From IMG/VR virus record IMGVR_UViG_3300023174_000272, positions 1-45,499 of that record: a stretch of DNA of 45,499 nt, one strand, 5' to 3'. The position numbers were made by a program, and so were the translations under genes. The DNA is from a virus. A model generated the notes under the pieces. It was not told the DNA's origin. It saw only the letters and a list, made by a program, of their open reading frames with translations, and ran no database searches. Of the stretch, positions 35,578 through 42,642 are shown one piece after another. Position 1 is the stretch's first letter. Every line of letters begins with the position of its first letter.

Positions 35578-37559
35578 GCAATTTTCTTTTTCATAACAAG
35601 TTCCACCAGGCAAACCATCATACAATTGCTACCCCTGGTCTTCCGGATAGTGCAACAGACCCTATTGCATCTCAGTCTGACCCATTTCAGGGAATATTCT
35701 ACAATTATTTAAATGCTCTTGTAAATCTTTCTGCAATTGATGTTTCATATCTGGAAACATTTTTAACAGATTCCATCATCACATTTGATGGCTTATCAGT
35801 TAATACAATTCAGAGCATATATGCGGCAATAACTGCTGATGTCTTTACTAATAGTCAACAATGGTTTGAGATGTACACAAATATCAATGGATTGAGTGCC
35901 ATATATGGTCTGTATCCAACCGTTTCAACAACTGTGAATACATACAGTGGTAACTGGAACCGGGGTTATAATTTTTACAGCAGTCTCAATGCATTGAGTA
36001 CAAACTATTTTTCCACATACACAATGGTCAATTCATACAGCGCCAATTGGCCGTTCATAGACACAACCTTGAGACTTAATTTGGTGCAACAGAATACGCG
36101 CTCCAAAAACTTTAGTGGTGTTAATATTGTTGATGTTTCTGTGCTGGGTTCCAACGTTTCAGCATATTGGAATTTGAGTGCAGCGCAGTGTGCTTTTTTT
36201 AGGGTTACAGGTGATACAGTGTTCAAGAACATTGTCAATTCTAACAACAAGAAGAAGGGCGGTGAATATACTTTAGTACTACAGCAAGACGGTTTTGGAA
36301 ATAGAAACGTATCTTTTGATACAGATTATGTTTTTAATTTGAAGTATGCACCGTATGTTGCTTTTAAGACTTTTTCTCTTCTGCCTACAACAAATATATG
36401 GTCAAGCATATTCTTTGATTCAGATACCTGGGTTGCTGTAACAAAATTTGATACCTGGGCAGCTTGGTCAACCAATGGAACCAACTGGACAGCATCATTG
36501 CTTCCGGGGAGCCATGCATGGACCACAGTAGCGTATGGTGTGAGCGCATGGGTGTCCTTAGCTGATTTTCATGGAGTTGCAGCCAGATCAACTGATAATG
36601 CAGCAACGTGGGGGACAGCTGCACTTCCTATAACAGCAAGATGGACGTCTGTGGCTTATGGTGGCGATACTTTCATTGCTGTTGCGTCTGGAACAAACCA
36701 AGGCATCAGATCCACTGACTACGGTCAATCCTGGACTACATTCAATCTACCTGTGAGTGCGGCATGGAGCAGTGTTAGTTATGGAGATAATAAATGGATA
36801 GCTGTTGCTGGTGGTGTTGAGAGCAACAACAATACATTGAATGCAACAATATCAGGAGCAATATCAACAACAGGTGGAACCAGCTGGCAACTCTTTAAGT
36901 TTAACACATCACAGCAATGGTCAGATGTAAAATACAATGGCAATTACTGGTTAGCTGTTGCAAAATATACACGCAGAATAAACCGATCTACAAATGGTAC
37001 ATCATGGGTGGAGGTATCTGCCGTTAATGATGAAGGGTATGATAGTCTTGCTTTTGGTCCAGATACTTGGTTGGCCACTAGCAATTTGAGTGGGGATTTC
37101 GCCTTTTCAAACAATAACGGCACAACATGGATCACAGTTCCAAATACTAAAAAATATTATTACAATCAATCCGCTTATGGTAAGAAAAGTTATGTTAGTA
37201 TTGGTCAAAACAGAAAATCACCTTTTCCTATAAACGAGAACTTAGTGCTAACTGAGTTTTTATCAGGTAGTGAGAATACTAATGTTGTATCCTTAACGGC
37301 ATTGAGTGTGACTGTTATTAGGTTCGTCTGTGATGGCAATAAACTTTATGGTAAACCAACAAGTTATTATTACGAAAGAGATACAATTTGGACATATTTT
37401 GCAGGTTCTGGGTTAATCTTTACTCCAAATCCAGCTGAATTCTATATTAATGATTACTTCATACCCATCAATGGACTCACAGTTGCAGGTGTAGTGGTTC
37501 CAGCACAAGGGTATTCTGATGGTGGTGGCATAACTGTAGCACAAGGTCTTTCACCCTAA
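35574..37559 (+). CDS. Tail fibre protein with inserted Asp-box (BNR) beta-propeller
   Basis: 661 residues. It shares the N-terminal attachment motif with the preceding fibre (FHNKFHQANHHTI; LPDSATDPIASQSDPF) and the same shaft repeats (TVNTYSGNWN; YTMVNSYSANW). The tip domain (KGGEYTLVLQQDGFGNRNV; later IRFVCDGNKLYG) is split. Between about 257 and 550 lies a propeller with six Asp-box motifs at about 297, 338, 379, 430, 471 and 511 (STNGTNW, STDNAATW, STDYGQSW, STTGGTSW, STNGTSW, SNNNGTTW), spaced 40-51 residues. BNR repeats are found in sialidases and glycan-binding proteins; no catalytic residues could be assigned. The C-terminus has the Gly-rich module GYSDGGGITV. It starts by ATGA overlap. 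Best candidate for the receptor-binding protein. Confidence 0.88.
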   Translation: MSNFLFHNKFHQANHHTIATPGLPDSATDPIASQSDPFQGIFYNYLNALVNLSAIDVSYLETFLTDSIITFDGLSVNTIQSIYAAITADVFTNSQQWFEMYTNINGLSAIYGLYPTVSTTVNTYSGNWNRGYNFYSSLNALSTNYFSTYTMVNSYSANWPFIDTTLRLNLVQQNTRSKNFSGVNIVDVSVLGSNVSAYWNLSAAQCAFFRVTGDTVFKNIVNSNNKKKGGEYTLVLQQDGFGNRNVSFDTDYVFNLKYAPYVAFKTFSLLPTTNIWSSIFFDSDTWVAVTKFDTWAAWSTNGTNWTASLLPGSHAWTTVAYGVSAWVSLADFHGVAARSTDNAATWGTAALPITARWTSVAYGGDTFIAVASGTNQGIRSTDYGQSWTTFNLPVSAAWSSVSYGDNKWIAVAGGVESNNNTLNATISGAISTTGGTSWQLFKFNTSQQWSDVKYNGNYWLAVAKYTRRINRSTNGTSWVEVSAVNDEGYDSLAFGPDTWLATSNLSGDFAFSNNNGTTWITVPNTKKYYYNQSAYGKKSYVSIGQNRKSPFPINENLVLTEFLSGSENTNVVSLTALSVTVIRFVCDGNKLYGKPTSYYYERDTIWTYFAGSGLIFTPNPAEFYINDYFIPINGLTVAGVVVPAQGYSDGGGITVAQGLSP

Positions 37560-37562
37560 ATA
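37555..37562 (+). promoter_or_regulatory. Late promoter variant CCTAAATA
   Basis: CCTAAATA 7 bases before ATG at 37570; includes the TAA stop of the fibre gene (37557-37559). Confidence 0.4.
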
Positions 37563-37569
37563 ACAACAT

Positions 37570-38553
37570 ATGATGTCATGTAGCAATGTGGAACCAGTGA
37601 GTGCGTTTTATAGCACCAATCTCCAATCCAAGATTGAAAGTTACGACAGATTGGGTGCACGCATTTGTCGTGCTCTTGGTGCACCATTGATCAACATTGA
37701 AATTCATGCAGATCAATTGAATGAGTTTATCAGCATTGCTTGTGAAATGTACACAAAGTTTGCAGGATACACACAAGAGTATCTGGTATTTGATAGCAAG
37801 CTGTACGACCCAGGCGCAGGCTTGCGGCTGGATGTTCTTTTCAGTTTAACAAAAGATTTTAATTTTAGAGCCAGGTTTGAGAATGTTTCTAATGATATCA
37901 GGGCATTGTACAACGTTGGAAGAATGGTCATTGGTGATCCAAAAAATCCATATCTGTATCAAGTGTTTGATCAAAACAAACCCAGAGAACTGGAGCTGTT
38001 GAATAGTTACGATTATTTGATTGACAGCTATCGCAAAGTAACTGATGTGTTGGATTTTGAAGAAGGAAGTTCAGATGGCATCAATACACTGTTCACAATT
38101 GAACAATCTTTGGCGCAGCAAACTTATTTCAGCTACTCTCTGGGCAATTATGGATTTGATTTGATCAGTTGGTACACATTAAAGAATTGGCTTGATACCC
38201 GTGAAAAGGTTTTAGCGCTGCGTCGTGATGTGCGCTTTGATCCACGCACACAGTACATGCAAATGTTCCCTGAACCCCGCAACACACATTTCTATGGCAT
38301 TGTGACTTGCTATGTGGAAAGACCTTTAACAGACATTATCAAAGAGCAGTGGGTGTATCAATATGCACTTGCTTTGACCAAAATAGCCATTGGCACAGTG
38401 CGTGGCAAATATCAAGGCACACAATTGTTTGGTGGTGGTATTATTAATGCTGCAATTCTGGAAGATGGCAAGACGGAGAAAACAGAATTGGAGAGAAAGT
38501 TATACGAAAGTGCACAGGATTCGGAGATGCAGCACCCCCAGAATTCTTTGTAG
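37570..38553 (+). CDS. Neck/head-completion structural protein, T4 gp13-like
   Basis: 327 residues. The N-terminal part has RICRALGAPLINIEIHADQLNEFISIACEMYTKFAGYTQEYLVF in consecutive blocks, the LG-x-P-x-x-x-(V/I)-E-(L/I) helix-strand pattern of T4-type gp13 neck proteins. The C-terminal part has RFDPRTQYMQMFPEPR, a conserved strand, then YGIVTCYVERPL and WVYQYALALTKIAIGTVRGKYQG, with GGGIINAAILEDGKTEKTELERKL closing; this tail is typical of the family. Such proteins seal the portal after packaging and link head to tail. Two adjacent ATGs (37570 and 37573) are possible starts. Context supports a head-completion role: gp4 and the prohead protease follow. Confidence 0.72.
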   Translation: MMSCSNVEPVSAFYSTNLQSKIESYDRLGARICRALGAPLINIEIHADQLNEFISIACEMYTKFAGYTQEYLVFDSKLYDPGAGLRLDVLFSLTKDFNFRARFENVSNDIRALYNVGRMVIGDPKNPYLYQVFDQNKPRELELLNSYDYLIDSYRKVTDVLDFEEGSSDGINTLFTIEQSLAQQTYFSYSLGNYGFDLISWYTLKNWLDTREKVLALRRDVRFDPRTQYMQMFPEPRNTHFYGIVTCYVERPLTDIIKEQWVYQYALALTKIAIGTVRGKYQGTQLFGGGIINAAILEDGKTEKTELERKLYESAQDSEMQHPQNSL

Positions 38554-38559
38554 GTTAAC

Positions 38560-39015
38560 TTGAAACTCACAGTCAAAAACACCAAGTATGTGCAAGGTAT
38601 TTTCAAACCTACACACATGGAGAAATACAAAGGTCATGATTTGCCCAGATATTTGAGTAGTTGGGAATTAAAATTGTTTCGCTGGTGTGACATGAATCCC
38701 AATGTGTTGGAATGGGGCAGTGAATCCATTGTTATTCCTTATGAAAGCCCCATTGACAGGCGAGTGCACAGATACATTGTGGATGCAGTAGTGAAGCTCA
38801 AAACTGCCACTGGCATAAAGAAGTATCTTATAGAGGTGAAGCCCTACAAACAGACTATAAAACCAGAGCAAACTCCTGGCAAACACAAGAAGACGTTGCT
38901 TTATGAGCAATTGACCTATATACAGAATCAGGCAAAATGGGAAGCGGCTAAATTTTATGCAAAAAAATATGGCTTCGAATTCACCATTTTAACTGAAAAA
39001 GAACTCAGGAAATAA
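38560..39015 (+). CDS. gp4: Head completion nuclease, T4 gp4-like
   Basis: 151 residues, equal in size to T4 gp4 (150). It has the family pattern: QGIFKPTHMEKYKGHDLPRYLSSWE (about 12-36), then FRWCDMNPNVLEWGSESIVIPY (about 40-61), and a PD-(D/E)xK-like core with RYIVDAVVKL (Asp75) and YLIEVKP (Glu92-x-Lys94), resembling TnsA-type nucleases. gp4 finishes filled heads before tail joining. The start is TTG at 38560, weakly supported by an AGG just upstream; no ATG lies before the conserved region. It ends exactly before the protease region, whose late motif sits a few bases downstream. Confidence 0.85.
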   Translation: MKLTVKNTKYVQGIFKPTHMEKYKGHDLPRYLSSWELKLFRWCDMNPNVLEWGSESIVIPYESPIDRRVHRYIVDAVVKLKTATGIKKYLIEVKPYKQTIKPEQTPGKHKKTLLYEQLTYIQNQAKWEAAKFYAKKYGFEFTILTEKELRK

Positions 39016-39026
39016 GTGAAATCTGA

Positions 39027-39034
39027 TATAAATA
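39027..39034 (+). promoter_or_regulatory. T4-type late promoter TATAAATA (prohead protease)
   Basis: Exact TATAAATA, 5 bases before ATG at 39040. It argues against the in-frame GTG at 39016, which would put the motif inside the gene. Confidence 0.7.
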
Positions 39035-39039
39035 ATAAT

Positions 39040-39714
39040 ATGGCCTTACGCTTATTAGTTGAGACACCAGCACCTGAAGACCAGTACGAATACGTGGTCG
39101 AAGAAAAAAGTGGCAATCAACCTAGCACCATGTATATCAAGGGTCCATACATGCAGTGCGAAGAAGTTAACAAGAATAAAAGAGTGTATGATTCTGGTGA
39201 AATGGACAAAGAAGTTAACCGTTACATCAATGAAATGGTCAGAACAAACCGCTCCATGGGTGAATTGAACCATCCCACACAAGCTGAAGTCAACTTGGAA
39301 CGTGCCTGTCATTTGGTAACTGAACTCAACCGCAGTGGCAATGTTTATTATGGCAAATCCAAAGTGCTCACCACACCCATGGGACAGATTGTTAGAAGCT
39401 TGATCAATGATGGTGTGCGTGTGGGCATGAGTTCTCGTGCTCTAGGAAAACTGGAAGAGTGTGGCAATGGTGTAAACCGTGTCAAGGACTTTCGTTTGGT
39501 TGCTGTGGATTGTGTTGCTGATCCAAGTTTTCCCAAAGCTTTCGTCAATGGCATTCTTGAATCCAAACAATTTGTAGTAACACAAGATGGTCACTACGAA
39601 GAATATTATGATTCATTTTCCGACAGACTTCGCAACCTGCCTCGCAAAGATGTTGAAGGTTATCTCAAAGAACAAATTTTAGAGTTCTTTGGCAAGATCA
39701 GCAAAGTACTCTAA
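39040..39714 (+). CDS. gp21: Prohead core protease, T4 gp21-like
   Basis: Serine protease that matures the prohead by cleaving scaffold and capsid N-termini. The 224-residue product contains the T4/HK97-type fold: KNKRVYDSGEM early, the catalytic His motif GELNHPTQAEV (His78), then the strand IVRSLINDGVRVGMSSRALG with the nucleophile in GMSS (Ser131 or Ser132). His-to-Ser spacing of 53-54 fits the family. T4 gp21 has 212 residues. The start at 39040 is placed by the late motif. The stop overlaps the next gene's ATG (TAATG). gp22 and gp23, its usual substrates, follow immediately. Confidence 0.95.
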   Translation: MALRLLVETPAPEDQYEYVVEEKSGNQPSTMYIKGPYMQCEEVNKNKRVYDSGEMDKEVNRYINEMVRTNRSMGELNHPTQAEVNLERACHLVTELNRSGNVYYGKSKVLTTPMGQIVRSLINDGVRVGMSSRALGKLEECGNGVNRVKDFRLVAVDCVADPSFPKAFVNGILESKQFVVTQDGHYEEYYDSFSDRLRNLPRKDVEGYLKEQILEFFGKISKVL

Positions 39715-40088
39715 TGAATATCTCTCAGCCATTCACACCTGCTGTTATTTCGGTTGGTTCAACCCAACAAAAACCTGAATTGGCTGTACAACTGGCCATG
39801 AAGTCACAGAAGAAGATGAAACCTGCCATAGTTGTTGCAAAAGATGAAGAATGCTATGAAGATGAAACAGGTTATGTCAACATGTGCAAAAAATGTCGTA
39901 AAGATTCACAGAATTTCGTAGGCGCGCACTATAAATATAACAGTATGCAAGAGAGAGTTAATATTGTCAACTTTTTAAAGTTTTTGAACGAGAAAAATTA
40001 TGCTGAGGCGCATAAATATTTAAAGAAAGTTATGGAAATGAAATTAGCTAAGCGCATTGCACTAAATAAAAATGTGAGGTTATTTTAA
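39714..40088 (+). CDS. Small head-cluster protein: CxxC region plus gp67-like C-terminal segment
   Basis: 124 residues, beginning at TAATG overlap with the protease gene. The N-terminal 77 residues are Lys-rich with MCKKCRK (about 60-66) and no recognised fold. From Met78 the sequence ERVNIVNFLKFLNEKNYAEA, then YLKKVMEMKLAKRIAL, resembles the helical N-terminus of T4 prohead core protein gp67, a short helix-turn-helix followed by K-L-x-x-R-I. A perfect TATAAATA lies 7 bases before Met78, so a 47-residue product may be made on its own. In T4 the gp67 gene is next to the protease and scaffold genes. The longer frame may be a fusion or a separate translated gene. The C-terminal assignment is moderate confidence. 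Confidence 0.7.
   Translation: MNISQPFTPAVISVGSTQQKPELAVQLAMKSQKKMKPAIVVAKDEECYEDETGYVNMCKKCRKDSQNFVGAHYKYNSMQERVNIVNFLKFLNEKNYAEAHKYLKKVMEMKLAKRIALNKNVRLF
39930..39937 (+). promoter_or_regulatory. Internal T4-type late promoter TATAAATA
   Basis: Exact TATAAATA inside the 124-codon gene, 7 bases before an in-frame ATG at 39945. Confidence 0.55.
39945..40088 (+). other. Predicted nested 47-residue gp67-like prohead core protein
   Basis: In-frame Met78 of the larger gene, 7 bases behind TATAAATA. The product would be a single helical segment of 47 residues ending in NKNVRLF, with the gp67-like pattern described for the parent gene. The scaffold gene's Shine-Dalgarno follows at its end. Confidence 0.5.
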
Positions 40089-40091
40089 TTT

Positions 40092-40961
40092 ATGACAAAG
40101 GATATCAAAACTATTCTAAAAGAAGCAACACAAGATCTTCTCTCTGAGGAAGTTCTTAAGGAAATCGAAGCAGCATTTAATTCTGCTATTTCCGAAAAAG
40201 TGCAACTTCACGTTACAAAAGCTCTTACCGAACAAGATGAAGATTATAGCAGCAAGCTAGAGCATCTTCTGGAAACCATCGATGCAGATCATACATCCAA
40301 GCTCGAAAAAGTTGTTGAAGCCATTGATGCTAACCACACAGAGAAATTAAAAGCTCTTGTGGAGAAGTATAGCAACGCTCTCAGCAAAGAAGCCAAAGCT
40401 TTCAAAGACAGCACCATTGACAATATTAGCACATATCTCGAAGCGTATATCGACGAGACACTGCCTGCTAATGAAATCAAAGATGCAGTTAAGAATCGCA
40501 GAGCCTTGGAGGTTCTCGATCAACTAAGATCCATTTTGGGCGTTGATGCTGCCCTAGCGAAAGAAAGTGTTCGCGAAGCCATCGTAGATGGAAAGCGTCA
40601 ATTACAAGAAGCTTCTGAGAAGCTTGAAGCCGCTAACAAAGAGTTAGCTCAGGTCAAGGCACAACTCGCCACGCGTAATGCGGAACTTACACTCGAAAAG
40701 AAGACTGTAGGTTTATCCGCTCGCAAGAAGGAGTATGTGAACAAGGTGATGAAAACCAAAAGTAGCGAATTCATTACTGAGAACATTGATTATGCCTTGA
40801 GCTTATTCGATAAGACAGAAAAAGAGCGGCTTCAAAATATTAAAGAGGAAGCGGTGCAAGATGCAGCTGCAACACAAGTGGATCGCCCAGTAATGGAAGA
40901 GACAGAAATTGTTGCTGAATCAAATACCAACCCTTACCTCAAAGAACTTTCTAAGTACTAA
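40092..40961 (+). CDS. gp22: Prohead scaffolding protein, T4 gp22-like
   Basis: 289 residues, almost entirely alpha-helical and highly charged; T4 gp22 has 269. Residues 1-40 (KDIKTILKEATQDLLSEEVLKEIEAAF) match the conserved N-terminal helix of T4-type scaffolds. Three 15-residue coiled-coil repeats follow (about 52-95: SSKLEHLLETIDAD, TSKLEKVVEAIDAN, TEKLKALVEKYS). The C-terminal helix (ARKKEYVNKVMKTKSSEFITENIDYALSLF) is the conserved capsid-binding end, and the tail TNPYLKELSKY is typical. Likely substrate of the gp21 protease during maturation. A Shine-Dalgarno GAGGT (40076-40080) lies 11 bases before the ATG. Directly precedes the capsid gene. Confidence 0.93.
   Translation: MTKDIKTILKEATQDLLSEEVLKEIEAAFNSAISEKVQLHVTKALTEQDEDYSSKLEHLLETIDADHTSKLEKVVEAIDANHTEKLKALVEKYSNALSKEAKAFKDSTIDNISTYLEAYIDETLPANEIKDAVKNRRALEVLDQLRSILGVDAALAKESVREAIVDGKRQLQEASEKLEAANKELAQVKAQLATRNAELTLEKKTVGLSARKKEYVNKVMKTKSSEFITENIDYALSLFDKTEKERLQNIKEEAVQDAAATQVDRPVMEETEIVAESNTNPYLKELSKY
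40245..40370 (+). repeat. Three 15-codon coiled-coil repeats in scaffold gene
   Basis: Three diverged copies of a 45-base unit encode (S/T)xKLE/KxxxEAID-(A)-(D/N)-H. The middle and last copies share AIDANHTEKL-type residues. Approximate limits. Confidence 0.7.
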
Positions 40962-41046
40962 TTAGTACTAGTAAAGAAGTTAAAGAGGCGCAAGCCTGAT
41001 TTATATTGTAGATTTTATATATTCTACAGGTCGAAAATAAAGGAGA
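40954..41046 (+). promoter_or_regulatory. Structured leader of capsid gene with strong ribosome binding site
   Basis: Three potential hairpins precede the capsid ATG. The perfect 16-bp palindrome AGTACTAATTAGTACT (40954-40969) overlaps the scaffold stop. AGGC-GCAA-GCCT (40986-40997) has a GNRA-type tetraloop. TGTAGA/TCTACA (41007-41012 and 41023-41028) encloses a 10-base A/T-rich loop. The Shine-Dalgarno AAAGGAGAA (around 41038-41046) is the strongest in the window, about 10 bases before ATG 41057. No TATAAATA is present, so capsid mRNA may come from upstream promoters, with these hairpins acting in RNA processing or stability. Confidence 0.6.
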
Positions 41047-41056
41047 ACTAATAATT

Positions 41057-42538
41057 ATGAAATCAATCAGACCTACACAGTCTTACATTGATGAGTCTCG
41101 CGCACAAGCGTTGCTCGAAAAGTGGAAACCAGTTTTGGATTACACTTCGGCCAACGTTAAAGCCATCGAAGATGATCATACTCGTTTGAACACAGCCATG
41201 CTCTTGGAAAACCAAGAAGCTTGGTGCGTCAATGAGGCTAATCAATCTGGTGGTGGTGCCGCTGGCACAGGTTCTGTCTTCGGCTCCAACGCCACAGGTA
41301 ACTACGGGAACCAAATTCCCAATAGCTCACCTCAAGGTGATTGGTATGCTCAAGGCGATGCTCGTTTGCCCAAGATTCTCATTCCAATGATTCGTAGAAC
41401 GTTCCCCGAGTTAATCACCAATGAAATTGTAGGCGTACAGCCCATGGGTGGACCAGTTGGTCTAGCCTTTGCTTTACGTTACAAGTATTCTCCATATCAG
41501 CTTGGCAACGATGGCATCGATGGTTCCGGCACAAATGCTGGCAATCAGATGGCTAACGGTGCCCAAGCAGCTTCCCTTAACAAGGAACTTGGTTACCAAT
41601 ACCTCGACACCCGCTACACTGGTACATCCAGCACCACCCTAACCGGTGGCGCACCTGGGACAGACGCCGCAAGCCTCTTCCCTTGGATCAACCAAGATAA
41701 CGGTGTGGCTCAACTTCTCAGTCAGTTCGAATTGACGGGCAAAATCCCTCAGATCGAAGTCAGCTTTGAAAAGACAGCCGTCGAAGCCGGTACCCGCAGA
41801 CTCGCTGCTCGCTGGTCGGTAGAACTCGAACAGGATCTTAAGAACATGAACGGTATCGATATCGATACTGAGCTCACCAACGCTATGTCGTATGAGCTAC
41901 AGGCCGAAATCGACCGTGAAATGATCGCTCGCATGATCCAAGTCTCACTCAACGCTGGTGCTGGCACAGGATACTCCGTATGGAGCCCTGCTTCCGCAGA
42001 CGGCCGTTGGTTGGTAGAGCGCAATCGCGATTTCTATCAGAGACTCATCATCGAGGCCAACAGAATTGCTGTTCGCAATCGTCGTGGTGCTGCCAACTTT
42101 ATTGTTGCCACACCTCGCGTTTGCGCGATCCTCGAGATGCTTCCTGAGTTTCAATGGGTGCCAGTCCAAGGCAATGTCAACACTCAACCTGTTGGCGTAG
42201 CTAAGGTTGGTAACCTTGGTGGCAGATTCAACGTTTACCGTGATACACGTACAGAAGCCCAATATGAGGGTGGCTTACGTTCCGGTTACCGCGTTGAGTA
42301 CGCTCTACTCGGATACAAAGGTCCGGAGTTTTATGACACTGGTATCATCTATTGCCCTTACATCCCTGTAATGGTACAGAGAACCATTGGTCCTAATGAC
42401 TTCTCGCCACGCGTTGGCTTGCTAACTCGTTATGGCGTTGTTGACAATATCTTCGGTGCTAATCTATATTATCACACGATTCTATTGTCCGGACTTGGTC
42501 AAGCGTTCACACCCGCAAGTGCTTCAGTTTATTTCTAA
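41057..42538 (+). CDS. gp23: Major capsid protein, T4 gp23-like
   Basis: 493 residues; T4 gp23 has 521. HK97-fold landmarks of the T4 family are clear: PKILIPMIRRTFPELITNEIVGVQPMGGPVGLAFALRYKY (in consecutive blocks, about 114-155), the spine-helix region AVEAGTRRLAARWSVELEQDL, LQAEIDREMI, and the C-terminal RVEYALLGYKGPEFYDTGI and YCPYIPVMVQRTIGP. The N-terminal 50 residues are helical and probably removed by the gp21 protease. LLE-N (after Glu51) fits the (I/L)-x-E rule, though other LxE sites exist. Codon use is richer in C than its neighbours, as is common for very abundant proteins. Followed by a strong terminator. Confidence 0.97.
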   Translation: MKSIRPTQSYIDESRAQALLEKWKPVLDYTSANVKAIEDDHTRLNTAMLLENQEAWCVNEANQSGGGAAGTGSVFGSNATGNYGNQIPNSSPQGDWYAQGDARLPKILIPMIRRTFPELITNEIVGVQPMGGPVGLAFALRYKYSPYQLGNDGIDGSGTNAGNQMANGAQAASLNKELGYQYLDTRYTGTSSTTLTGGAPGTDAASLFPWINQDNGVAQLLSQFELTGKIPQIEVSFEKTAVEAGTRRLAARWSVELEQDLKNMNGIDIDTELTNAMSYELQAEIDREMIARMIQVSLNAGAGTGYSVWSPASADGRWLVERNRDFYQRLIIEANRIAVRNRRGAANFIVATPRVCAILEMLPEFQWVPVQGNVNTQPVGVAKVGNLGGRFNVYRDTRTEAQYEGGLRSGYRVEYALLGYKGPEFYDTGIIYCPYIPVMVQRTIGPNDFSPRVGLLTRYGVVDNIFGANLYYHTILLSGLGQAFTPASASVYF

Positions 42539-42590
42539 AGCATTTGTTGGTAGCGAATAAGAAAAAATTCCCGGTACGTCCCGGTTTAAA

Positions 42591-42617
42591 AAGAGGCCCG
42601 AAAGGGCCTCTTTTTTT
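42591..42617 (+). terminator. Rho-independent terminator after capsid gene
   Basis: AGAGGCCC (42592-42599), GAAA loop, GGGCCTCT (42604-42611) and a run of seven T. An eight-base-pair GC-rich perfect stem with a stable GNRA tetraloop. It separates the capsid operon from the LCIB-like gene. Confidence 0.97.
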
Positions 42618-42628
42618 GGTCAAAAATA

Positions 42629-42636
42629 TATAAATA
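42629..42636 (+). promoter_or_regulatory. T4-type late promoter TATAAATA (LCIB-like gene)
   Basis: Exact TATAAATA, 6 bases before ATG at 42643 and just after the capsid terminator, so this gene has its own late transcript. Confidence 0.7.
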
Positions 42637-42642
42637 ATACAT

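Noticed and set aside
39016-39018. GTG at 39016 as the start of the prohead protease
   Set aside because: It would place the TATAAATA motif inside the coding region; the ATG at 39040 has the spacing seen for other genes.
40062-40074. CTAAATA followed by ATG near the end of the gp67-like gene
   Set aside because: That ATG is followed immediately by TGA; the scaffold start at 40092 has a proper Shine-Dalgarno sequence instead.
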